Shown here piece after piece: positions 47,240-57,923 of a DNA stretch of 64,000 nt (its first letter is position 1; each line of letters opens with the position of its first letter). This DNA is from Dipteronia dyeriana (Eukaryota; Streptophyta; Magnoliopsida; Sapindales; Sapindaceae): the NCBI GenBank assembly GCA_032871835.1, contig CM065298.1, positions 80,318,154 through 80,382,153 of the forward strand, written 5' to 3'. The position numbers and the translations under genes are program-made. The notes beneath the pieces are model-generated. The model made no database searches. It worked only from the letters and a program-made list of their open reading frames with translations, and was not told the origin of the DNA.

Positions 47240-48614
47240 AATACAGTTTTTGAAAGTAAATTCGATACATAAAACGAATTCGGATCATTACCGTTCACCA
47301 TACGAAAATCTGAATTCTAGAGGAAGCGGGATCGATCACCTTGGAACTGTACCACCGGCCAGAGGACGATTACACATTCGGAAAATCCCCTCTGATCACA
47401 ATGCATACACCCACACTTTGATCTTAGATGGGAGAAAACTCTCTCATGATTTTCTCCATATCTCTAACTTGTGTTTTTCTATGTATATTGTCTCTTCCAA
47501 ATATAGAATGCATACAGTGTTTTCACGTTAATTACTCATGCATGTATACACTATTATACATGTTCTGTTTTTCACCCAATACGCCAGACAACACTTATTG
47601 TTATCTCTTACATATTGCACACATGATATCTTATTCTTGTACACACCGTCTTGCATTGCACACACTGATGCTTTGCATTGTACAGACAATGTCTAGAGAT
47701 CCATGCACACTCAAATACACGTTATATCTATTGATTTGTGTGTCTTATGTATTGATTATGTACATGGATTTTGGGATCTCCATGTATCGGTTGTGTTTGT
47801 TGACCCACTTGGGTGTATAATGGGTATCCAACCTATACCAAAATATACTAATATCTCCCACTCGCACAAGTGGAGTCAACACAGTTAGGTTACCACAAGT
47901 CCATCATGGGTGCAACCTTACTAACCAACATCTGCCACTGCCCAAATAGCGTAAGATGTGATATATACAGATGAGCCTTTATACATTTAAACACAAGTAT
48001 TATCATCATTATCAAAAGTGTTCATACGGGTAAATGCATCGTCTGACCTATGAACAATCAATTTTTATAAAAGGGAGCTAACAATCTCAATTGTAAATTC
48101 TCTATTTACAAGAGATAATATTGTTCATTATTGTATCCTAGATTTAATTTATAATTTTTATCAGTCTAAAGCATACTTAATCCCTCAAAAGCTATGCTTG
48201 ACTTATCACATTTCATGTATTCACAGTTATAACAAATATAATTGGTCGACCAGTGAATACATAAGTCAGATAAAAATTCATCAAATCTTCCCATTTCATC
48301 TCTATCTTTCCGTCTCTAGAACAACGGTTACCCTATATGTGCCCCATAGGCTGAATTATCATGGCCATAGAAATAACACGCTAAAGGTGTTAACATTATC
48401 CTATCACTTCAAGATAGAGTGAATGGTCATAAGGACACAGTTTGAAGTTAACATAAAACTTCAGTGGAACTTACACAATGAGGAAGTAGGGATTCATTCT
48501 CTCATTTTCCACATTGATCACATATAGTACGCGTGGTATGAAACACATGTTACAGTGAATTTCATTCTAAATAAGAATGCATAAGTTTTTATATTATTCA
48601 CTGTATAAATCTTA

Positions 48615-48923
48615 GAGCTTGTTTGGTTGAGCTTTTGAAAACCTCTATTGGTAAAAGATCTACTTGTAGTAGATCTATTAGAAATAGAGTTTTTGAAAAA
48701 TATATATATATAATTGTTTGGTTGATAGACTTTTTTTTTTAAAAAAATATCTATTTGGAAAAGTACATCTCCATGAGCTTTTGTCTAGTAGAGTTTTAAA
48801 CTCTACTAGCCTCTACTCAATTAAAAATAGACATTCTTAAAAGCTCAACTAAACAACTCTAAAAATTTTATATAGACGTTAGTAGACCTTTTTAGCCAGT
48901 AGAAAGCTCAACCAAACGAGCAC
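48615..48923. mobile_element. Tourist-like MITE with TTA target duplication
   Basis: The left end GAGCTTGTTTGGTTGAGCTTT and the right end, read inverted, GTGCTCGTTTGGTTGAGCTTT match at all but three positions. TTA flanks both sides (48612-48614 and 48924-48926), the PIF/Harbinger hallmark. The 309 bp element has no coding capacity and would depend on a Harbinger transposase. Confidence 0.88.
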
Positions 48924-49679
48924 TTAGTCTAGTCACAACTCTCGTGACTAACTTGTGTTATTAAAAGCTCGCCTCTCTCTGGTGCCACATTAAGATCTCA
49001 CATCTGGCTTGAATCAGGTATCAATGATAGTGGGGTCTATCATGATCGTTTCTAAAATATATTAGTAGATTTATTGTGAACCTTATCTTGTCAAAGTCAA
49101 ACCGACATATTCATATATACTAGCTCCGTGAGAATATATCAAACATATTCTCTAATATATATGTATCTCATCTCAACTTGCTATCTTAGCAACTGAGGCG
49201 ACCGCACGTGTAAGAATGACGGTTTCAACCTGACAACATATTTCTATTACATTATGTGCGTAATTATGCTAGCATTAATAGTAACTTTCCTAACTATTAA
49301 AGTAATATCATAATCCTCTCAATCTATGATTATATTGGTATATATTCATCAATCTTGTGGCATAATTTCTATTGGACTTGTACATATCACAATATACACT
49401 AATTAGTTAGCCGAACTTTCAAGGTATGTCATAATCCTCTTGACAACATCTCAATGCTGTAATCAAGGATTATATTGGTATCCATTCCCCAATCTTACGA
49501 TGTAACTAATGATAGACTTTGTACATATCACAATGTACATGGGACACTGTGTGGTACTAACATGAGGAACTTGTAATTAATATTTTGATCTTATGGAGTT
49601 TCAAGGTACACACTGAGGCTAAAAGTTTGTAATTTCACCATAGGAGTATCTATGAGCTTATAATTGTTCATTCCGAATC

Positions 49680-50190
49680 AACTCTCACTCATAATATATA
49701 TATGTCACTTTTCTCATATACAATCTCAAAGAAATTTGAGAATTATCATTTCTTTATGGTTTTACAAACTCTTCATTATTTCTAGCCAAGACATATAGTC
49801 CACATATATAGATAACATAAAAAGTATCCTTAACGTATTTAGTGTACTTACCATGGCTATTTTTAGTCATCATTAATCTATAAGATATTACAGCTTGATG
49901 AAATAAAAAATATCACTTTCTAGAGGAATGTTTCAAACCATACATTAATTAAGCAAGCACACTTATGCGCTCTTGGTCTTTTGAAACAAAAATTTACAAG
50001 CTATTCCATGTAAATCTCTTCCTTTAGTTCTCTATCAAGAAGTACATTTATTACATTCATCTGATATAATTTCAGGTTCAAATATGTGACTAGTGCTAGA
50101 ATAAGGCGTATAGAAGAAAACTTTACTTCCAGAGAATAAGTTTCTTCATTTACGATTAATCGAGCCTTATACCTATCATCATTACTTTCC
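49680..50190 (-). pseudogene. Copia reverse transcriptase remnant
   Basis: The minus strand reads 'YKARLIVNEETYSLEVKFSS', 'IRLILALVTYLNLKLYQMNV' and 'LLDRELKEEIYME' (50170-49995), the fingers and palm of Copia RT. After stops it gives 'MLSIYVDYMSWLEIMKSL' (about 49815-49760), the YVDD box with the second Asp changed to Tyr. It is not functional. Confidence 0.75.
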
Positions 50191-50469
50191 GCCTTACGTA
50201 AGACATTTGTGGAACCCAGACATTCATAATGGTCTAATGACCAGGCGGCAAGTGAACCAAGTCCCGGACATGATCACATTTCTAGACTTCATCTCCCATT
50301 TCCATTACTTTCATCACTTAATAGATAGAAGTGATAGCTCAATTCTAAAATCTTTGGCTCATCACTATCAAGTGAAGTAATCATTAAAACTTCCCTTTCA
50401 ATCTTCGAAAGATGACATGGGATCATTTTGTTATTATTTCCACAAGTTAGTAAATTATTACTATGGTTG

Positions 50470-50620
50470 ATTCAATAGTTGTTTCACTCCAACTAGGGAT
50501 GAAAGATCCATGCGGATTTCTACTCTCACTAGGGTGTAGACTTTCACTTCCATTCTCACTAGGGATGAAAGATCCATTTAGAATTCCACTCCCACTAAGG
50601 ATGGAGGATCGAGTTAAATT
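50470..50620 (+). repeat. Short repeated motif, CACTAGGGATGAAAGATCCAT
   Basis: Three forms occur: ACTAGGGATGAAAGATCCAT near 50492 and again near 50561, and the decayed ACTAAGGATGGAGGATCGAG near 50595. Intervening text (TTCTACTCTCACTAGGG) is also repeated. Confidence 0.6.
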
Positions 50621-50789
50621 TTAATTTACAGTCACTCGCATATTAACACAGATCATCTAATTATAAAAATTAGATATCTATATTAAATTCACTTCTACTA
50701 AGAAATTCATTCTCTAATAATGACATCTTGTGATTCAAATTCAGTCACACTTCTATCTAATTATACACCATCATTTATTTAATCCATTG

Positions 50790-51074
50790 GAATGCACAAA
50801 GTATCAAACAAAGATACAACTTCTCTTCTTTCATCCAATTTCTCATTTCTATGAGATGGATTATAAACATAATCTACATACCCCTAGTGATGAGAACCAG
50901 TCAGTTGATCACCATTCGGTTAAGGTAAGAAAAGATCCAGATCCTTTAACCATTCATGGAGGACCTATGACAAGAGCTAAAGCTAAAAGGATGAAAAAAG
51001 CCTTAACTTGTTTAATTGAAAGCATTTGGAAGGAGCAAGCTAGTCAAGGTTCTAAGGATGCAAGAAGAGTATAA
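50790..51074 (+). pseudogene. C-terminal tail of a Gypsy pol polyprotein
   Basis: The open stretch ends 'GGPMTRAKAKRMKKALTCLI' plus 'ESIWKEQ' and a TAA at 51072-51074. A Gly-Pro-(x)-Thr-Arg-Ala-x-Ala-Lys tail of this kind closes the pol frame of many plant Gypsy elements just before the 3' LTR. Everything upstream (integrase, RT) is absent and replaced by the Copia relic. Confidence 0.6.
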
Positions 51075-51129
51075 AATGGTCAACATGTTTCAAGCAAGTT
51101 CAAATCACGAAGACAAGAGTCCAGCCTTG

Positions 51130-51836
51130 TTAGAATGAAGTATTTTAGCCTATCCTGAAGAATAAAAGGCCATTCGGCCATGTTGGGTTTTGCGGACTTA
51201 TTTTATGATTAGTTTGGGTTTAATTATGTTGGGTTTTGTGGACTTATTTTATGATTAGTTTGGGTTTTAATTGTGTTGGGTTTTATTTTGTTAAGTGTGA
51301 GTTCATATGTTCTTTCATTAAGAATAATGAGTTACAAAGGCTGAATCATTTATGGTCATTATTCATGGTTTAGATGTCATTTAGTGGGCGGTTACACATT
51401 TAATGGGCAGTTACATTTGTGTTGTATTGTATTGTCCTTAGCCTTTGTTCTATATACACAAGGTTGATTTTCTATGTAATGACAGAGATTTGAGTAGTAT
51501 AAACTTATTTGAGCATTTTGTGAGTGTTTTGTTTTTAATTTCTTACATGAACTTTCAAGCTTATCCAGCTTGTGGTGTTCAACAATCTTAAAATCTTTGT
51601 TTTACCTTTAAACTTATCAAACTTCATAGTTTGTGGTGTTTTGGGGAAATCAAAGTGTTGTTATAGTTGACTTATATCATCATTCCATTGATAAAGTGAT
51701 TATAATAATTTCTCTTACTTCAATCTTGAACGATCGGGTTTGTTTCAATTAGTTGGAGGGTGTTAATTCCATTCCTTATGTATCATAGCTATTTAGCTAT
51801 TGGGGTGTATGGTTTCTAAGTTAATGATTTCCATCA
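51130..51836 (+). mobile_element. Gypsy LTR shared between pol tail and gag
   Basis: A noncoding block between the pol tail and a primer-binding site. It ends in CCATCA, directly before the site. It contains a TCTATATACACAAGG TATA region (about 51448-51463) and a 46 bp tandem repeat (copies from 51181, 51227 and part at 51274, each starting TGTTGGGTTTTG). The exact left edge is uncertain: either about 51130 or the first TGTTGGG at 51181. Confidence 0.7.
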
Positions 51837-51839
51837 TTT

Positions 51840-51851
51840 TGGTATCAAAGC
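51840..51851 (+). other. Primer-binding site for initiator Met tRNA
   Basis: TGGTATCAAAGC is the classic plant LTR retroelement primer-binding site with one change from TGGTATCAGAGC. It begins 4 bp after the LTR end and shows that the internal region of a Gypsy element starts here. Confidence 0.85.
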
Positions 51852-52468
51852 ATGGCTCATGCTTAAGGTTTGTGTATCCATTTATTTGCTATTTTTTTTA
51901 GTTTTTTTTTCACTTTTTTTTCTTCTTCATCTTTTAGCACCGTATCTATAATTCATCTTTTTTTGTGCTTCTTGAGATTATTGTCATTCTTCTTTGTTTT
52001 CCGCACACAAAAAAAAGAAAACAAAAAACAAAGCTTTGCAGATTCAAGGAATTCTTGCAAAATTCTAGAAATCTTTCTTTGTTCATATGATTCTTGTTTC
52101 GCTTTGAGAAGCATTTAAATATTGCATTCTAAACCAAAACAAAAGAATTCTTGTTGGGATAGAAATTGATATTTCAGTTCACTACTTTAGCGGCCTACTT
52201 TTTGTTTGTTTGTTTGTTTTTTTCAGACCTACTGAATTTCACTCCATTGAATTTGCCATAATCTAAATTGTTTGTTAAAAAGGACCTTAGTTAATCTAAG
52301 AACCCAAAGAACAAAACAAGAGAGGTAAAGGCAAGAGTGGTGAGATTAGCATCGAGAAAAGCCAAATAATTGTGTGAAACACGAGTGGTATGAATCAATT
52401 ATTTGAGAGAAACACGCGAGGGAGTGATTGTGAGACTGTTCTAACTTTTTTTTTTTCAAATTTTAAAC
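51852..52468 (+). other. Gypsy leader (untranslated) region
   Basis: Noncoding sequence between the primer-binding site and the gag start codon, T-rich at 51890-51990. No separate gene is supported here. Confidence 0.6.
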
Positions 52469-53127
52469 ATGTCTAACAAAGATAAAGAAGTGAGTTATTC
52501 CTCAAATGATCAAGTGATTCAAGCAATGCAGCAACAATTTGAACGTTTGTTCAAAGAGAAGAGAGATGTTGGAGATCGTCTAGAAAGACATGATGAAGCA
52601 ATTACCAGATTGCAAAGAGAACCACGGCGTGGAAGACAACCAGCCTTTTTTAATGATGTATATGATGGTGGAGAAGACACGAATAATGGCCAAGCTACCA
52701 TAATTGGTCTAGACATTAATCCTAGAAGACAAGCTAGGAGAGGACGTTTTGATGGTGTGGACCGAAACAAGGCAGCATCAAAATGAAAATTCCTCATTTC
52801 TAATAGAAGAACAATCCGGATGCATATTTGGAATGGGAATGAAAAGTGGAGCTGATCTTTGAATGTCATAACTAATCCGAAGAGAAAATGGTAAAACTAG
52901 CCACTGTTGAATTTTGTGATTATGCTATTGTTTGGTGCGATCAATTGTGTAAAGACATGCGTAGAAATGGTGAAAGAACCGTAGAGACTTTGTTAGAGAT
53001 GAAACAAATCATGAGGAGGAGATTTGTCCCTAGCCATTACTATAGGGATGCATCAACGGTTGCAAACTTTGACACAAGATTCCATGAGTGTAGAAGAATA
53101 TCACAAGGAAATAGAGATAGCCATGAT
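52469..53127 (+). pseudogene. Gypsy gag, interrupted by a hAT insertion
   Basis: The ATG at 52469 gives 'MSNKDKEVSYSSNDQVIQAM', a Gln/Arg-rich region, then 'RRGRFDGVDRN'. A 1 bp loss there shifts the frame into 'GSIKMKIPHF', and four stops follow among 'NNPDAYLEWE', 'KVELIFECHN' and 'MVKLATVEFCDYAIVWCDQL'. The end 'IMRRRFVPSHYYRD' leads to the point where the hAT starts (53128). This is the retrotransposon gag domain of Gypsy elements. The rest of gag is not found beyond the hAT element. Confidence 0.85.
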
Positions 53128-53949
53128 TAGGGGTGGGCATGGGTCGGGTCGATTCGGTTTTGGCTAAAACCGAACAGACCCAAATTCAATTCGGTTTTTG
53201 AAAATGTGACTCGGTTCGACCCATATTGAACCAAAAACCGAATTGACCCGAACACCCTTATCTCAATTTGGTTCGGATCGGATCGGTTCAATTCGGTTTT
53301 GAACATTTTGGACCTCAATTTTTTTTAATCTTAATTTCTTTTTAACTTTTTAACAACTAAAATTGTAATTAGACCTATTGGGCTTCATTTCTATCCACTT
53401 AATGAAATTAATAAGCAATGCCATACAAAACACTGATACTAGAGAAAACACTGATTCATTATACCCTTCTGAAATTCATTGCTCTAAAGGTAAAGAGAGA
53501 CAAATAAAAACCAGAAATTAATGAATTTTAAAAAAATGTATAAATAGGAATTGTTGGGATTCATTTTTGTCCACATAATCGACATATAAATAAAAATACA
53601 TACCAAATCAATCAAAATACTACATAGCACAGTCATTTCTGTCCACATAATCAACATATAAGTAATATTACAGTCCAAATTAATCAAAATACGTAATAGT
53701 AGTCCAGAAAATTGAATCCACAAAACATCAATTACATAGAAGGATAAAAGTCCAAAATGCAATATAATAAAACAAAACATAATAATTCAAATGTTATCCT
53801 TGTGTTTCTTCAACTTCAAATCTTCTGCTACAATTCTGTAAATAGAGAAAATATAATTAACTAAACTAAGAAGAAAAATAATAATTATGAATAGAGAAAA
53901 CAATTACAACAGCGAAATAAAATTCTTACCTTCATTTCTCCTCAATCTT

Positions 53950-56200
53950 CATCCATTGTTGCACTTGCCAATCCGTTCTCATGCTCTAAATTAAGACAAT
54001 AAAAACGTAATTAGCTAACTTAGTGAATAATAATGAATATATTTAGGGGAAAAAAACAACAAACTTGATAGCTTATTATAATGACTTACCTGTTTCAACA
54101 TTGGTATAATGTTCTAACATTTGAACCGAATTATTATCATTTTTAACATGCTCTTCTACAACACACGATTCAGCAATAGGGCAAGAGGCCGACAACCAAT
54201 TTCTGGTCAAAATTAAGCCTTCAACTATTTTAGGAGTCAATGAACTCTTAAATGGATCAAGTATACGCCCTCCTGTGCTAAATGCGGACTCAGAAGCCAC
54301 AGTTGAAATCGGCATTGAAAAAACATCCTTTGCAATCATCGACAAAATAGGAAATTTCATTGAACAATTCTTCCACCAAGCCAAAAGATAGAACTTGTCA
54401 TTTAGTTTCTCACAAGCTTCCAACAAATACAACTCAACCTCACTTTTCCCTATACTAACATCTTACTCTTGTTGTTTTTGGCCCCATAAACTATCTTCTC
54501 TAAACTTTTCTTTCTCAGAAAAAGTTTCATCCACACCACTCTCAAAAGTGGACACACCATCATTTGACATTACACCCACACAACCATAAAGTTTAATATA
54601 ACAATCATACAATTCTACCAACACTTCCCTCAAACTAGAAATCATCAATTGAGATTGTTGTACACCAAAAAATGCATCAAAACGCCACTTCACATAAGCT
54701 AATTTGTACATTGGGTCAAGAACAACCGCAATTATCAACAAGTTATTGGTTTGATCTAAACTCTTCCAATACTTGTCAAATTTCAGCTTCATACTCATAG
54801 CCATTCTACTCACAAGTGGATCCCTCTCAGTGCTCAATGATGTTAATTGATTAAAAATAGTGCACCAACTCTTAAAATATATATTAGAAGTCACATGCAA
54901 TGAAACACTAAAATCCAAGGTAATATCATAAAAGGTTGATAAAAAATGAATAAATACCTTGGCATTCTCCCAATCATTTAAAAGAGGTGGTCCTATCCGC
55001 TTCTTTTCATTGTCACTCTCCCCAAAGTAGTTGATATAGTGACCATTTTCCTCCTCCATTCGCTCAAATGCTTTTCTAAGTTTCACCGCACTTTCCAACA
55101 TCAAATAAGTGGAATTCCACTGTGTAGGAACATCTAACACAACAAAAGCATTATTCCCCAACTTCTCATGTTCAACACATTTTTTAAATTGAGCTAGCCT
55201 ACTAGGAGAAGATTCACATATTTAACCGCATTGCGAATAGCTACAACCGATTCACAAAGTCTTTCAACCCATCACTCACTATTAAATTTAAGATGTGTGC
55301 ACAACATCTTAAATGCAAATATTTACCCTCCAAAATTGCTCCACCCACATGCCAACTATTCAATTTTCTAATCATATAACCAATGGCATTTGCATTTGCG
55401 GTTGTATTATCAACGGTTATTGTGAATATTTTATCAATACCCCAATCCAACAAAACTTTCTCAATGCACCTTCCAATCGAATCCCCCTTATGATCAGTTA
55501 TTTGACTAAAACTCAAGATCCTCTTTTGTAGCTTCCAATCACAGTCAATGAAATGAGATGTCACAACCATATAATTTATATTTTGAATCGATGTCCATGT
55601 GTCCCTGGTTAGACAAACCCTTACTTGACTAGATTTAAAGTAATTCTTCAACTTAATTCTCTCTTCAACATATAACTGATACAGATCTCTTACAATTGTT
55701 CTCCTAGATGGAACATCAAACCTAGGATTCATCGCAAAAAAGAACTTACGAAATCCCTGATTCTCAACAAATCTTAATGGCAATTCATCTAGTATAAGCA
55801 TCTCCACCAATGCATGTCTACATTCTTCAGCATTATATCTAGAGGTGGCTAAGGTACTACTGGAACCCTCTAAATTTGGTTGTTTAGAACGAAATGTTTG
55901 TCTTGGATCATTATTGGGTGACCGATATTTTTTGCACCTACTAGTAATATGTTTATTCAAGTTTATGGTTCCATTGGAACCCAACCCACATGCATACGAA
56001 TCACCACAATGTTTAGCCCTCCTTCCTCCATCTTTAGTGCGGTATTCTTGAAAATGCAACCAACATTTTGATTTTTTTTTGCCTTTCCTACCACCTAACC
56101 GTACCTCACTCTTTCCACTCTTTTCTTTTGCAACAGAGCTAGAATTTTCTAATACATCGTCTGATTGCGAACCTGAATGCTCCTCTGATGAATAGGCCAT
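53950..56200 (-). pseudogene. hAT transposase (BED finger, RNase H-like core, dimerisation domain)
   Basis: The ATG at 56200 starts 'MAYSSEEHSGSQSDDVLENS'. A BED-like zinc finger (about residues 45-90) has only one Cys where CxxC is expected ('AKHCGDSY'). The RNase H-like core shows the first Asp in 'LTRDTWTSIQN' and the second in 'ITVDNTTANANAI'. Near 55240 and 55205, two 1 bp changes break the frame, and text resumes in 'KKCVEHEKLGNNAFVVLDVP'. A TAA at 54463-54465 precedes the dimerisation domain 'ISTVASESAFSTGGRILDPF', with its catalytic Glu. An exon seems to end at ETG|GTAAGT (54089), with a small last exon near 53985-53950. It is three lesions away from open; DAYSLEEPER/RICESLEEPER-like in type. 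Confidence 0.88.
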
Positions 56201-57660
56201 TTTAAGGTCAATCTCAATCCTTTAAAGTCAAAGTAAATAATTAAATTAGAACATAATACATTGACATTCTAAAATCAGATAAACTGTTATAATACTGATT
56301 AAAAACAGATCTAAAACTCTCTTAAAATAAAAACTAATAGTTAACAAGACCAAAAACTTAATTTAAAAATTTTAAATCCATCAAAATTATCAATCTAAAA
56401 TTCCATCATAAATTTTGGAAGGCAAAAACTAATCAACACAAACTTGATATTTTTCATATTTTAGAGGTGTTTCCGTACATTATTCTGCATTATGCATGGC
56501 CAAAAAACATTGCAACAAGAGTAGTTGATAATCCCCTTAGTTAGAGATATCAATCTCCCTAGACAAACAACTCTCAATCCACACCCTCATTGGATTATGA
56601 TTGAAGAACCACTAATAGGATTCCTTTCTTTAAGAACACAACACGTTATTGCTGTTGCCGAGCAACCAAACATAAATATGCAAACAATGCATGAGAGAAC
56701 AATCTTCACCAACAAATCTAACATTTTATAAACTCATCATATACTAAATCAACCTTGACAAAATGGTTACAAAAGAACTTTTCAACCAAAACAGAATGCC
56801 AACAGAAGGAAATTCAAACAATGCTCATTTTTTTTATGTCGTAAACATGTACAAAATGTATATTTAAGTCCAAAATCAAAATGTTAACATAACAGTAGAT
56901 ACTGATGGGTTTTTGGAAAACTTAAGGAATTGAATGCTTTTAAAATAACTGAATGGCCATAAACATTTTTGTGCACAAATTAGTGTATTCACCAAGTAAA
57001 TAAACTTCAATTCAGGACAACTTGCATTTAAAAAAATTGCATCATACAATCATTGGTCTTGTATGTTGGTTCAGCCTCATGAATCAGTGTTGACAATAAG
57101 AAATGCAACCAACAATTCATGAAGCTAGATTTCAAAATCTCGACACAATAAAAAGGGAAAAGAAAAACAACATTACCAGTCCGAACCCATATATAATACT
57201 TATTTAACTTGTCAGCAAATATAAAGAACATCTCAAAATGTTGAGAATATAAACACCAAGAAAATACAACCACATTTGACAAGAATAAAAAAAAACTGAA
57301 AAGACCCAAAATAATCGGACGCAGAGAGAGATGGGAAAACTGACCTGATAGATTTTTGATATGAGTGGTGTGTGCAATTGTGTGGTGTGTTTAGTAGGTA
57401 TAGTTTAGTTTCGATGATATCAAAGTTAGTTTTGGTTGATGAGGTTTGAAAATAGTCTTGCCTACTTTGGAAATGTCGAAGAAGCTAAGTAAGAGAGAGG
57501 GGCATTACCTATGGCTGTGGGCTGTGGAAAAAGCAACGGAAGAGAGAGAGGTGTTGAACAACTAAATCAACGTTGACGAAATCAAAATATGAAAAGATTC
57601 AATCAAACAAAATCAAAATCAAACAAAATATGATAACATATTTAGTAAATCAGGGAACTA
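56201..57660 (-). other. Upstream noncoding part of the hAT element
   Basis: It should contain the transposase promoter, 5' UTR and possibly introns; potential splice donors appear on the minus strand at about 57345 (CAG|GTCAGT) and 57508 (TAG|GTAATG). No other gene is supported. Confidence 0.4.
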
Positions 57661-57737
57661 AGTCACTAACCTTGATGAAAACAGGCGGCTGACGGGATGG
57701 TGGAGGTCGGAGGAAGTCACGGCCTGACTGGTGGAGG
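57661..57737. repeat. Two-copy repeat, about 31 bp
   Basis: GGTGGAGGTCGGAGGAAGTC (near 57698) is repeated as GGTGGAGGTCAGAGGAAGTG (near 57730). On the minus strand this prolongs the Ser/Pro-rich N-terminal ORF described next, beyond a stop. Confidence 0.7.
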
Positions 57738-57923
57738 TCAGAGGAAGTGACGATCTAACTGGGGGCTTCCTCTTGGAGAGGACTGATAAGTCGATGATGA
57801 TGATAAGTCTGATCTTTCCAGTCTTTTGTCAAATAAGTCAAATAAGTCAAATAAGTTAGGCTTGGAACCTCTGCCACCAGGGCTTCGGCCTCCTCTGCCT
57901 CGATTACTGGTCATTTTGTCCAT
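57738..57923 (-). pseudogene. ORF A, N-terminal part (RGRGG-rich)
   Basis: This begins with ATG at 57923 or, more likely, the second Met at 57914 ('MTSNRGRGGRSPGGRGSKPN'), which overlaps the polyprotein stop in ATGACCAGTAA. It is rich in Arg, Gly and Ser, and has an 'LFDLFDLFDK' repeat. It stops at 57738. Reading frames of this type after RNase H occur in caulimovirid-like plant elements. The function is unknown; nucleic-acid binding is a guess from composition. Confidence 0.6.

Larger units (their letters stand above)
47240..50700 (-). mobile_element. Decayed Copia element, minus strand
   Basis: Reading the minus strand, the RT domain lies at about 50190-49680, a long noncoding or degraded region follows, then a polypurine tract (GAGTGGGAGATATT, 47866-47853) and the 3' LTR (about 47853-47240). 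The LTR contains the GATCGATCCCGCTTCC and GTGAACGGTAATGATCCG passages (47340-47280) typical of plant Copia LTR ends. A Tourist MITE (48615-48923) is inserted in it. Its 5' part is missing and replaced by the Gypsy pieces. Confidence 0.65.
53128..57660 (-). mobile_element. hAT transposon with near-complete transposase
   Basis: The left end TAGGGGTGGGCATGGG is a typical hAT terminus, followed by AACCGA/TCGGTT subterminal repeats (53145-53310). The transposase gene runs on the minus strand from the other end. The candidate target octamer GCCATGAT precedes the left end (53120-53127), but I find no matching inverted terminus (CCCACCCCTA) or octamer on the right. The right boundary given is only where element-like sequence gives way to the pararetrovirus-like ORF. 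Confidence 0.72.

Noticed and set aside
47250..48422. Series of 60-130 codon plus-strand ORFs
   Set aside because: They cross an inverted Copia LTR and its degraded interior; the minus strand explains the sequence.
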